Of a stretch of DNA of 64,000 bases, positions 41,101 through 51,683 are shown one piece after another. Numbering within the stretch: position 1 is the first letter of the stretch; the number at the start of each line of letters is the position of its first letter. The DNA is from Oryzias latipes. Its lineage: Eukaryota > Chordata > Actinopteri > Beloniformes > Adrianichthyidae. The stretch is taken from assembly GCF_002234675.1 (NCBI RefSeq), contig NC_019879.2, forward strand, positions 14,512,464 through 14,576,463, written 5' to 3'. The notes under the pieces were generated by a model. That model was given only the letters and a program-made list of their open reading frames with translations, ran no database searches and had not been told where the DNA came from. A program made the translations under genes and the position numbers.

Positions 41101-43596
41101 ACTTTTTTGAACCAAAGATGAGATCTTTGCCTTTTGAGTGCGTTTTGAGGCCAACAATCATTTTGTCACTCAAAAGTGCTAAAAGTGTCAAAAAAACATT
41201 TTGGCTCAAGATCTCAAAGTTTTGACTGTTCAACTTGAAATGTGACCAAAAAAACAACACTTTTTTTAACTACTAATAAGATCTTTGCCTTTTGAGTGTT
41301 TTTTGTGGCCAAGGTCATTTTGTCACACAAAATTGCAAAAAGTGTCAAAAAAGAACTTTGGCTCAAATTCTCATTGTTTTGATTGTTCAACTTGAAATGT
41401 GACCAAAAAAACACTTTTTTTTAATTACTAATGAGATCTTTGCCTTTTGAATGTTTTTTGTGGCCAAAAATCGTTTTGTCACTCAAAAGTGCTAAAAGTG
41501 TCAAAAAGCATTTTGGCTCAAATTCTGACTGTTTTGACTCTTCAACTTGAAGTGTGACCAAAAAAATAACTTTTTTGAACCACAGATGAGATCTCTGCCT
41601 TTTGAGTCCGTTTTGTGGCCAAAAATCCTTTTGTCACTCAAAGGACTAAAGGTTATAAAAGAGCTTTATGGCTCAAATTCTGATTGTTTTGACTGTACAA
41701 CTTTAAACGTGACCAAAAAACAATACTTTTTTAAACTACAAATGAGATCTTTGCCCTTTAGAGTGCGTTTTGTGCTCAAAAATCCTTTTGTCACTCAAAA
41801 GTGCTAAAAGTGTCAAAAAAGCATTTTGGCTCAAATTCTGACTGTTTTGACTGTACAACTTTAAACGTGACCAAAAAAACAACACTTTTTTTTAATTACT
41901 AATGAGATCTTAGCCTTTTGAGTGTTTTTTGTGGCCAAGGTCATTTTGTCACTCAAAAGTGCAAAAAGGGTCAAAAAAGCATTTTGGCTCAAGATCTAAC
42001 AGTATTGAATGTTCAACCTGAAATGTGACCAAGGAAAAACACTTTTTTGAACTAGAGATGAGATCTTTACCTTTTGAGTGCGTATTGTGGCCAACAATTA
42101 TCTTGTAACTCAAAGGGCTAAAGGTTATAAACGAGCATTTTGGCTCAAATTCTGACTGTTTTGACAGTACAACTTGAAACGTGACCAAAAAACAACACTT
42201 TCTTGAACTACAAATGAGATCTTTGCCTTTAGTGTGCGTTTTGTGCTCAAAAATCCTTTTGTCACTCAAAAGTGTTAAAAGTGTCAAAAAAGCATTTTGG
42301 CTCAAGATCTAACAGTTTTGAATGTTCAACCTGAAATGTGACCAAGGAAAAACACTTCTTTGAACCATAGATGAGATCTTTGCCTTTTGAGTCCGTTTTG
42401 TGGCCAAAAATACTTTTGTCACTCAAAGGGCTGAAGGTTATAAAAGAACTTTATGGCTCAAATTCTAATTGTTTTGACTGTACAACTTTAAACGTGACCA
42501 AAACAACAACACTTTTTTAAACGACAAGTGAGATCTTTGCCTTTAGAGTGCGTTTTGTGCTCAAAAATCCTTTTGTCACTCAAAAGTGCTAAAAGTGTCA
42601 AAAAAATTTTTTGGCTCAAGATCTCACAGTTTTGACTGTTCAACTTGAAATGTGAACAAAAAAACAACACTTTTTTTAACTACTAATGAGATCTTTGCCT
42701 TTAGAGTGTTTTTTGTGGCCAAGGTCATTTTGTCACTCAAAAGTGCAAAAACTGTCAAAAAAGAATTTTGGCTCAAATTCAAACTGTTTTGATTGTTAAA
42801 CTTGAAATGTGACCAAAAAAACAACAACACTTTTTTAAACTACAAATGAGATCTTTGCCTTTAGAGTGCGTTTTGTGCTCAATCTACTTTTGTCACTCAA
42901 AAGTGCTAAAAGTGTCAAAAAAACATTTTGGCTCAAGATCTAACAGTTTTGAATGTTCAACCTGAAATGTGACCAAGGAAAAACACTTTTTTGAACTAGA
43001 GATGAGATCTTTACCTTTTGAGTGCGTTTTGTGGCCAACAATTATTTTGTCACTCAAAGGGCTAAAAGTGTAAAGGAGCATTTTGGCTAAAATTCTGACT
43101 GTTTTGACTGTACAACTTGAAACGTGAACAAAAAAACAACACTTTTTTAAACTACAAATGAGATCTTTGCCTTTAGAGTGCGTTTTGTGCTCAAAAATCC
43201 TTTTGTCACTCAAAAGTGCTAAAAGTGTCAAAAAAACATTTTGGCTCAAGATCTCACAGTTTTGACTGTTCAACTTGAAATGTGAACAAAAAAACAACAC
43301 TTTTTTGAACTACAAATGAGATCTTTGGCTTTAGAGTGCGTTTTGTGCTCAAAAATCCTTTTGTCACTCAAAAGTGCTAAAAGTGTCAAAAAAGCATTTT
43401 GGCTAAAATTCTGATTGTTTTGACTGTACAACTTTAAACGTGACCAAAAAACAATACTTTTTTTGATCCAAAGATGAGATCTTTGCCTTTTGAGTGCGTT
43501 TTGAGGCCAACAATCATTTTGTCACTCAAAAGTGCTAAAAGTGTCAAAAAAACATTTTGGCTCAAGATCTCACACTTTTGACTGTTCAACTTGAAA
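38120..43596. repeat. Satellite array, subfamily B with 6-monomer higher-order repeat
   Basis: Resumes with the AGATC duplication. Three near-identical tandem units of six monomers lie at 38342-39290, 39291-40237 and 40238-41184 (949, 947, 947 bp), bounded by GTGTCAAAAACATTTTGGCT. The region 41880-42500 repeats the block seen at 20210-20700, 28100-28600 and 30150-30650. Ends at the 8.1-kb element. Confidence 0.95.
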
Positions 43597-43670
43597 TCCC
43601 AGCCAGCAAAGCCAAGTGGGCCCCATATGGTTTAAAGATGGGCAGAAAATGTGGGCCCCAAATGGTTTTG

Positions 43671-45100
43671 TCCGCAGTTTCCATGGTGGCCCCAACTGTG
43701 TCTGCCCGCATAGGCTTGAAGTGGGTGCTGAGTGGGTGTCAGTTAGGCCCCAAGTGGGTAAATAATATTAGAACCCATGTAGGGCCCATATATTTGCCCA
43801 TGTGGGCTGGAAGTGGGATAAAAACAGGGCCCATGTGGGTCCCAACTGGGTAAACTACCCAAGACCCACTTTGGCCCCACTAATGTGTCTATCAGTATCC
43901 TATATGGGTTGTATGTGGGACCTAAATGGGCTTTAATGTGGGCTATAAGTGGGTTTGTCCGCAGTTTCCGTGGTGGCCCCAACTGTGTATGCCCGCATAG
44001 GCTTGAAGTGGGTGCTGAGTGGGTGTCAGTTAGGCCCCAAGTGGGTAAATAATATTAGAACCCATGTAGGGCCCATATATTTGCCCATGTGGGCTGGAAG
44101 TGGGATAAAAACAGGGCCCATGTGGGTCCCAACTGGGTAAACTACCCAAGACCCACTTTGGCCCCACTAATGTGTCTATCAGTATCACATATGGGTTGTA
44201 TGTGGGACCTAAATGGGCTTTAATGTGGGCTATAAGTGGGTTTATCCGCAGTTTCCGTGGTGGCCCCAACTGTGTATGCCCACGTAGGCTTGAAGTGGGT
44301 GCTGAGTGGGTGTCAGATAGGCCCCAAGTTGGTAAATAATATTAGAACCCATGTAGGGCCCATATTTTTGCCCATGTGGGCTGGAAGTGGGATTGAAACA
44401 GGGCCTATATGGGTCCCAACTGGGTAAACTACCCAAGACCCACTTTGGCCCCAATAATGTGTCTATCAGTATCTTATATGGGTTTTATGTGGGACCTAAA
44501 TGGGCTATAAGTGGGTTTGTCCGCAGTTTCCGTGGTGGCCCCAACTGTGTATGCCCACATAGGCTTGAAGTGGGTGCTGAGTGTATTTCCTGTAGGTCAC
44601 AAGTGGGTAAGTAGCATTAGAACTGACATTGGGCCCATATTTTCACCCCTGTGGGTTAGAAGTGGGATTAAAACAGGACCCATATGGGTCCCAACTGGGA
44701 AAAGTACACAAGACCCACGTTGGCCCCACTAATATGTCTATCAGTATTGCATATGGGTTTTATGTGGGACCTAAATGGGCTATAATGTGGGCTATGAGTG
44801 GGTTTGTCCGCAGTTTCCATGGTGGCCCCAACTGTGTGTGCCCACATGGGCTTGAAGTGGGTGGTCAGTGGGTTTCCTGTAGGCCCCTAGTGGGTAAGTA
44901 GCATTAGAACCATACTCATAGTTAACCATAACTCGTAGTTCTTCATCTGTGGGCTGGAAGTATGATTGAAACAGGGCAAAGATGGGCCCCAATCAGGTAA
45001 TCATCCATGACCCATTTTGGCCCCACTTAAGCATCAATTAGTATTGCATATTGGGTTAATGTGGGACCTAAATAAGCCACCATGTGGGCCATGAGTGGGT
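43671..45100. repeat. 287-bp tandem array (~5 units), left end of the element
   Basis: TCCGCAGTTTCC landmarks start at 43671, 43958, 44245, 44520 and 44807 (periods 287, 287, 275, 287); the next unit near 45097 is degenerate. Units are dense in near-palindromes such as CCCATGTGGGC, CCATATGGG and GGCCCCAAGTGGG. Homology to the right array is visible only in these short words. Confidence 0.93.
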
Positions 45101-45511
45101 TTGTGCAGTGTTGCCATTGAGGTCCCACCTGTGTTTTCCTACAGTGCTATATACCAGTGAACCATTATAGGGTCTTCTTTTCCATCTAGCTTTCCTAAAA
45201 CCCAAATGAGAAGATTCTGTAAAATCCCACTGTTTCACAACATAATTTTCCAAATGACGTCAACAAAATGCTTTTAAAATGTTTCAATTTAATAAAAGAA
45301 AATAAATTATCCTGATCCTGCATTGTGAAAACGAGATACAAGACCATGGCAAGGTCACCCAAAGGTTTAACAGATAACACACAGGATCTAACATACAACA
45401 GTTAATTAATAAAATAAAGAACTACTTCACTTGGTACAGTACAATATGAACAACCTTAATGTGTGCCAATTATGTGACGAAAAAATAAATAAATCCAGTA
45501 AAACAAAATAC
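45101..45511. other. Element core, downstream of the DUF4806-like remnant
   Basis: AT-rich 3'-side sequence of the leftward gene remnant. A palindromic TGACGTCA lies at about 45255 and a variant poly(A) signal (ATTAAA on the minus strand) at about 45293-45288. Nothing else recognised. Confidence 0.4.
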
Positions 45512-45953
45512 TCATAGCATCCTTGACGGTTCCTGAGAACAAGCTCCATCGGCTTGATATTCAAGCTCTCTTTGAGTCCTTATAGCTCGGTTTCCTCCCC
45601 TGTCACGAGCTCCAACAAACCATTTGGAGAGGCCCTTCTCCACTTCCTTTAGTGGGACTGGTTGGGTGATGTCATTTTTTCTTCACTGCCCCTAAAAAGA
45701 AATCACAAAAAACAAAGTATTCATTTTAGCCTGGGATTAAACTTACTAAATCATTTGTCAGTGATGAATATAAATTAATAAATTCAACTCTAATTACCAT
45801 AGAAGACATCAAAAAGACGCAGTTAGCAGAATTTATTCTCTCCATGACGTCCAAACAGGTTATATTGCAGAGCCAACTCATTGGACATGAGGAAGCCCAT
45901 CATTCTTCTGGTTGCATCGTCCAAGAGTCCCCAATTACTCCAACCACAGCAAC
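45512..45953 (-). pseudogene. DUF4806-like gene remnant, last two exons
   Basis: Two exon-like segments on the minus strand. Exon 45953-45798 (acceptor AAAAAG, donor ATG/GTAATT) encodes D-A-T-R-R-M-M-G-F-L, N-E-L-A-L-Q-Y-N, G-R-H-G, and after a TAA stop L-R-L-F-D-V-F-Y-G. The block order (helix, then L-A-x-x-Y-N-x-x-G-R-x-G-x-x-x-F) resembles the DUF4806 domain of uncharacterised animal proteins. Exon 45691-45512 (acceptor TTTTTAG) encodes K-E-V-E-K-G-L-S-K-W-F-V-G-A-R-D-R and ends at TGA 45514-45512, but a shift in an A-run near 45676 breaks its phase. One stop and one frameshift mean it is dead. DUF4806 assignment is by recollection. Confidence 0.5.
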
Positions 45954-46064
45954 CTTTTTAAATAGAGAAAATATCACAAGATAGAAAGATGCAGTTAAAC
46001 GTTAACAGCTTAATTACATATATAAATAATAAAATAAAACTTTAAGTATAAACTTACAACTGCT

Positions 46065-46140
46065 GACATGAAATCTATATCGGCGAGTCTGTCACGACAA
46101 CTTGAGTGAAGCTGCAGGTGACCTGACCAACACAAGGGAC
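46065..46140 (-). other. Possible upstream exon of the DUF4806-like remnant
   Basis: On the minus strand an open stretch (R-D-R-L-A-D-I-D-F-M-S-A-V) ends at a strong donor, GCAGTT followed by GTAAGT. Its phase does not fit the next exon, so either the boundary is wrong or the gene has decayed here also. Confidence 0.25.
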
Positions 46141-46223
46141 AAAATAACTAAACTCTGAAATAACCATTCCCTGAAGCAAGTGTTCAAGTAACTCTAGGAT
46201 GATAAATAAAATTACGTTTACTC

Positions 46224-46226
<3 letters not shown>

Positions 46227-46301
<75 letters not shown>
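46227..46301. repeat. (AT)n microsatellite
   Basis: About 37 uninterrupted AT dinucleotides within the core of the 8.1-kb element. Confidence 0.97.
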
Positions 46302-46309
<8 letters not shown>

Positions 46310-46530
46310 TTAAAACTATTAAATACTTCCAGAAACTCAATACAGGGGCCTATACCCTGTTATTTCTAAGCCCTTAATAGTAAGCAACATCCATATATAT
46401 GATAATATTACCTTTGGCACACACACAAAAGGATTTTTTTGATTAAATATTGGTTATTATCCTGCGTTTTTTTCCAAACTGGAAATAACAGGACTCATCC
46501 TCTGAGTCACCGGCTTTCGCTCTGTGTGTG

Positions 46531-46538
46531 TGACGTCA
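46531..46538. promoter_or_regulatory. Full CRE palindrome TGACGTCA
   Basis: A perfect cAMP-response-element palindrome in a patch with several CpGs (46500-46740). Motif match only; could belong to a promoter within the element core. Confidence 0.35.
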
Positions 46539-47423
46539 ATCTCGGCAGATGGAGTCGGCCTCGGCAGCGTGTCTGCGTTTCTCCCAGGAAAACAAAAAAA
46601 CATTCAAACTTCTGCAAAGATGGATGTGCATATTGTGCATATAAAAATAAAGCGCTTTTGACAAACATTTTTGCTCTGCGGAGACAGTGGGTGTGTGTCT
46701 GTGGGCAGTGCCGGCAGCGCAGACTCTCATGAACGGGACCGTTCTCAATAATGTGTTCTTCACGTCAGCTCATGAGAAGAACCCGCTCGATTTTAGAGGA
46801 ATACTCGCGAATGGGTCGAAATACCGCTTAGGTGTCATTTTGTGAGGAATCAACATTATAATACACTAAAAAGCTAAAACAAAAAAGAGTTTGCATTTTA
46901 TGGATCTAAACTCGCCGCTGGACTGATTAGTATTCATTCATTTTTACCGAGAAATTCCGGTCATTTTTCAAAATAAGATCATTCAGACTCATAATAAAAC
47001 GAACTAAAAAAACATTTCACACAAAACCTGGCCAAATTATATATGGCCAAAACAAGTTATCCCCGCAAGATCCAAATAGAAACCACTAAATTGGACGGAA
47101 ACCCGCCGAATCTGGCAACTCTGTTACTAGGATGCGCTTCCTTGTTTGACGCCTCGGTGAAACGCCGACACACACTGGCTGGATGATCGGTGACGCGACC
47201 CTATACTTGTCATCATGTCTGGAAATAAACCTTCTGCACGTGGAAACTAGTTGTCTGCCCGTTTGTGACACCGGCTTCTTTCAAATGCAAAAGCCGCTGT
47301 AACGTGGATGGATTCAACTGCAGGACAGAACAACACTCCCGAGCTGCGCATGCTTTTATGAACCACATTTATCATCGCCAGTTAGAGCTGTAAACAAAAC
47401 ACAAAACCAAAAAGGTATCTTAC

Positions 47424-47562
47424 CTTGATATCAATAAATGGCCTGGATGAATGGTGCGACAGAAGTGCAGAATCTCCTTGCGTTGACGGACCAGGACGAC
47501 TGACTGAATCCGTATCAGGAAATGAGCGGGAGATTCAAAACGCAGCAACCGTCCAATCAGCA
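47424..47562 (-). promoter_or_regulatory. Promoter-like region and first donor, leftward gene in core
   Basis: On the minus strand an inverted CCAAT box (CTGATTGG, plus CCAATCAG at about 47552-47559) is followed by about 120 bp without ATG and then TATCAAG/GTAAGATA, an excellent donor with exon end at 47424. This would be a non-coding first exon of the leftward gene whose remains lie at 45512-45953. Confidence 0.45.
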
Positions 47563-47885
47563 ACGCCTGCTTACCACTTTGAACTCCTTAAACCACCCTG
47601 CTTGCCCTTTGAGAAAAATTAAAACTTTAATTCTATTTTTTTTTTACTTTTCAACAGTCAAAATGGGTTTTTGTAATAAGGCAGGTTTCTACTCCAATAA
47701 AAAAGTCATTTTATTTACATATTAAAATTTTCTATAAAAACTAGACTAAACCAATCCAGCATATGAACACATTTTATTTCAGTAGTAGTGTCAGGTAAGT
47801 TTGCATGACAGATGTTAAACTATTTTTGTAAGCTAACACAAGTAAAAGAAAAAATAGCAAATTGCTCTTTATGCTCATTGTGATT

Positions 47886-48146
47886 AAATGGTAAATGGCG
47901 TATATAGCACTTTTTACCTTCTTTCGAAGGCCCAAAGCGCTTTACAGTCACAGGTCCATTCACCCATGCACACACACATGGCGGCTCCGCTGCCGAACAC
48001 TGGCGCCAACCTCCCACCAGAGGCAAGGTGGGGTTCAGGGTCTTGCCCAAGGACACTGCGACACATGGGCATGCAAGGCGGGAATCATACCTGCAATCTT
48101 ACGATCATGGGTCGACTGCCCTACCGCTGCACCACCGCCGCCCCAT
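47886..48146 (+). repeat. Fish interspersed repeat (GGTAAATGG... type), copy 1
   Basis: Starts AATGGTAAATGGCGTATATA and carries CCAAAGCGCTTTACAGTCAC, CCATTCACCCATGCACACAC, GTCTTGCCCAAGGACACTGC and ends in ACCGCTGCACCACCGCCGCC. I recognise this order as a very common teleost short repeat (non-autonomous, probably DNA-transposon derived). No coding content. A related copy lies at 48880-49082. Confidence 0.75.
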
Positions 48147-48879
48147 ATTAGTGCAAAGGTGTTACTACGAAGGGGAATATTCTGCTGTGTTCCAACCAAT
48201 TTCACATTTAAATACTTCCAACATAATTCCAAAAAAAATTAATTAAAATTGCATGCACTAAATTAGATGAACTAAGGGAATTATTAGATATTCACCTCAC
48301 CCAGCTCACTCTGTTAAAACAGAAACACTGCAAAGCGTGAGACACAGCGCAGAGGACAGCATCACGACACATTCACCTTTCCCACAGCTAGACTGCCACA
48401 GTTAAAATAATGTCAAAAATTAATAACTGAAATGCAACCAAAGACCACCATCCAAATAAATGTCTAATAACTTGTAATCTGCAATCTAATTGCCTGCAAT
48501 TCTTATTCAGCTGGCCTGAGCCCACTGATGGGTTGCAAGTGCCCTTCTGCAGGGCCCTGAGATTAAATCTGTGTTGTTTGTTGATTGCAAGTTACAGGGA
48601 ATAAAAGTCTTGGTTCATTTTGTATGCACTAAAACTGGGTGGATTGAAAAAGGTTAAAAACTGCTGTGTTTCACAAAACATACTGTATATAGCATTAGTT
48701 TTCTGTGTTTTAGAATTTAAGTTAGGGTATAGTAGGTGTAGGTACCAAAACTATTCAGCCTGCAATTACCGTTGGAGGTCCTTCAGGGTCCTGGGACTAA
48801 TGCTGACGTCACATTTTTTTTAATGGCTGTCCGTTGGTCCGGTGACGTGTCAGATTGTGATAGGACAAATTACAATACT
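48147..48879. other. Low-copy core sequence of the 8.1-kb element
   Basis: AT-rich; no gene or repeat family recognised. Confidence 0.4.
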
Positions 48880-49082
48880 GGTAAATGGTAAATGTCGTAC
48901 ACGGATACAGAGCTTTTCTACCTACCTTGAAGGCCCAAAGTGCTTTACAGTCATAATTCCATTCACCCTTTCACACACATTCACAGACTGGTGGTGGCTC
49001 CGCTGCCGAACACTTGCGTCAACCTTAAAAAACAGAGTTAAGGTGGGGTTCAGTGTCTTGCCCAAGGACACTTCGACACATG
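48880..49082 (+). repeat. Fish interspersed repeat (GGTAAATGG... type), copy 2
   Basis: Same family and orientation as 47886-48146: GGTAAATGGTAAATGTCG, CCCAAAGTGCTTTACAGTCA, CCATTCACCCTTTCACACAC, GTCTTGCCCAAGGACACTTC. More diverged and truncated on the right. Confidence 0.75.
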
Positions 49083-49767
49083 AGCGGAGCACAATGATTC
49101 CTCTTTTTCAAAACGTTACCTTGAGACCTTTGCACCCCTAAGCATTGACTGCATATGCATACATGGCCAATAAAAAAACCTTGAACCTTGAAGCCAGGCT
49201 TGTTCTGAATAGGACAGCAACACAACAAATGTGTTATGTTCAAACAAAGTTACCACTTCATCTTAAACTGTGTCGTTAAAAACTTGAATCTGTGTTGGAT
49301 CCACTGAGCACCAATGAAAAAAGTAAATATTTTTAATAAATAGGAAAGCCAGACAGAAGACTAGATGGTTGTATGGTGCCAAAATTGGGACAAGTGGTCA
49401 CCCTACTTGTATCTAATTGCTTACTGCTACATCCTCAAAATCTCAGCACTTCCTCTACAAACTACCAAAACTCTGGACAGGAAAAAATAAATGTCATAAT
49501 TGTCCAATATTGCAAATGCAGGTTGGTCTGGGTAAAACATGGTAAAATATTAAAATGTATGTCTATTTGTGGTTCATCAATTTAGCCAGTGTTAACAGCT
49601 GGACTGATGAGAATTAGAAAAGCTGTGATTCATATTCAATTTGGAAAGAGTCTTCAGGGGTTCTGTCATTTTACTCATCTTCTTGGATTTTAAGCATATG
49701 TCTAGTAACAGAATACAAAACAACCTTTTAAAATACCTGCCTATATGGTTAACCCATTAGCACTCTT
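49083..49767. other. Low-copy core sequence of the 8.1-kb element
   Basis: Nothing recognised except a GCATACATGGCCAATAAAAA patch at about 49155 followed by AACCTTGAACCTTGAA, possibly the tail of a small retroposon. Confidence 0.35.
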
Positions 49768-51470
49768 AATGTGGTACTCATGTGGGCCAAACCATATGGG
49801 TCCCACATACAGTGTCCCAGTTACAGAGCAGGTCTTCTTTGCCCACCCGGGCTCTTTATCAGGCCTATATGGTTAGCCCATGAGGGCTCCTCATGTGGGA
49901 CCAATGTAACTTATTCCACATGGGTCCTACATACAGTGGCCCAGTTACAGACCAGGTCTTCTTCCCCCACCTAGATCCTTTAGCAGGCCTATATGGTTAG
50001 CCCATGAGGGCTCCTCATGTGGGACCCATGTAAGTTATACCACATGGGCCCTACATACAGTGGCCCAGTTACAGAGTAGGTCTTCTTCGCCCACATAGAC
50101 CCTTTATTGGGCCTATTTGGTTAGCCCATGAGGGCTCCTCATGTGGGACCCATGTAAGTTATACCACATTGGTCCTACATACAGTGGCCCAGTTACAGAC
50201 CAGGTCTTCTTTGCCCACCTAGATCCTTTAGCGGGCCTATATGGTTAGCCCATGAGGGCTCCACACCTGGGACTCATGTGGGCAAAACCATATGGGTCCC
50301 ACATACAGTGTCCCAGTTACAGAGCAGGTCTTCTTTGCCCACCTAGATCCTTTAGCGGGCCTATATGGTTAGTCCATGAGGGCTCCACATGTGGGACCCA
50401 TGTAAGTTATACCACATTGGTCCTACATACAGTGGCCCAGTTACAGACCAGGTCTTCTTTGCCCACCTAGATCCTTTAGCGGGCCTATATGGTTAGTCCA
50501 TGAGGGCTCCACACGTGGGACTCATGTGGGCCAAACCATATGGGTCCCACATACTGTGTCCCAGTTACAGACCAGGTCTTCTTTGCCCACCCGGGCTCTT
50601 TATCAGGCCTATATGGTTAGCCCATGAGGGCTCCTCATGTGGGACCAATGTAACTTATTCCACATGGGTCCTACATACAGTGGCCCGGTTACAGACCAGG
50701 TCTTCTTCCCCCACCTAGATCCTTTAGCAGGCCTATATGGTTAGCCCATGAGGGCTCCTCATGTGGGACCCATGTAAGTTATACCACATGGGCCCTACAT
50801 ACAGTGGCCCAGTTACAGACCAGGTCTTCTTTGCCCACCCGGGCTCTTTATCAGGCCTATATGGTTAGCACATGAGGGCTCCTCATGTAGGACCCATGTA
50901 ACTTATACCACATGGGCCCTACATACAGTGGCCCAGTTACAGAGTAGGTCTTCTTCGCCCACATAGACCCTTTATTGGGCTTATTTGGTTAGCCCATGAG
51001 GGCTCCTCATGTGGGACCCATGTAAGTTATACCACATGGGTCCTACATACAGTGGCCCAGTTACAGACCAGGTCTTCTTTACCACCTAGATCATTTAGCG
51101 GGCCTATATGGTTAGCCCATGAGGGCTCCACACCTGGGACTCATGTGGGCCAAACCATATGGGTCCCACATACAGTGTCCCAGTTACAGACCAGGTCTTC
51201 TTTGCCCACCCGGGCTCTTTATCAGGCATATATGGTTAGCCCATGAGGGCTCCTCATGTGGGACCCATGTAAGTTATTCCACATGGGTCTTACATGCAGT
51301 GGCCCAGTTACAGACCAGGTTTTCTTTGCCCACCTAGATCCTTTAGCGGGCCTATATGGTTAGCCCATGAGGGCTCCACACGTTGGACTCATGTAGGCCA
51401 AACCATATGGGTCCCACATACAGTGTCCCAGTTACAGCCAAAGTCTTTATGGCCCAGATGCAACCCATAT
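49768..51470. repeat. 124-bp tandem array (~14 units), right end of the element
   Basis: CCCAGTTACAGA landmarks lie at 49816, 49940, 50064, 50188, 50312, 50436 and so on to 51427, a period of 124 bp throughout. Two unit types alternate irregularly: one with CCAAACCATATGGGTCCCAC, the other with AAGTTATACCACATGGGTCC. Units hold short palindromes (CCATATGG, CCACATGGG). The array ends about 200 bp before the right TIR. Confidence 0.95.
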
Positions 51471-51683
51471 GGGCCTTACTTGGCTGACCTACATGGGTTC
51501 TAGCCCACATGGTTCCTTTGTAGGGCCCTAACAGGTAACCCATGTGGGGGGCCAATGTGGGGCCAATGTAGGCAAAACCTAATGGGGCCTTCAAAGTTTA
51601 CCCAAAATAAACCCATGCCCAGTCAGTACCCACATAGCCCACCTCTTTCCCAGTTGGGGCCCACGTGACATTGCTGGCTGGGA

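Larger units (their letters stand above)
43597..51683. mobile_element. 8.1-kb element with 13-bp TIRs and terminal tandem arrays
   Basis: The left end TCCCAGCCAGCAA (43597-43609) and the right end TTGCTGGCTGGGA (51671-51683) are exact inverted repeats. Removing the element restores CTTGAAA/TGTGACC, exactly the satellite sequence, so there is either no target duplication with insertion between A and T (Helitron-like), or a 2-bp AT duplication if the tips begin CCC. It lacks the CTRR 3' end of a canonical Helitron. Inside are a 287-bp array on the left, a 124-bp array on the right, and a 4.6-kb core with a decayed gene and two short interspersed repeats. No transposase or Rep/helicase was recognised. 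The superfamily is unknown to me. Confidence 0.8.

Noticed and set aside
43557..44901. Frames rich in Gly/Pro/Trp in the 287-bp array, and similar ones in the 124-bp array
   Set aside because: Repeat by-products of CCCATATGGG-type words.
43597..51683. Calling the 8.1-kb element a canonical Helitron
   Set aside because: A|T insertion and a TC start fit, but the ends are inverted copies, there is no CTRR end with a subterminal hairpin, and no Rep/helicase was found.
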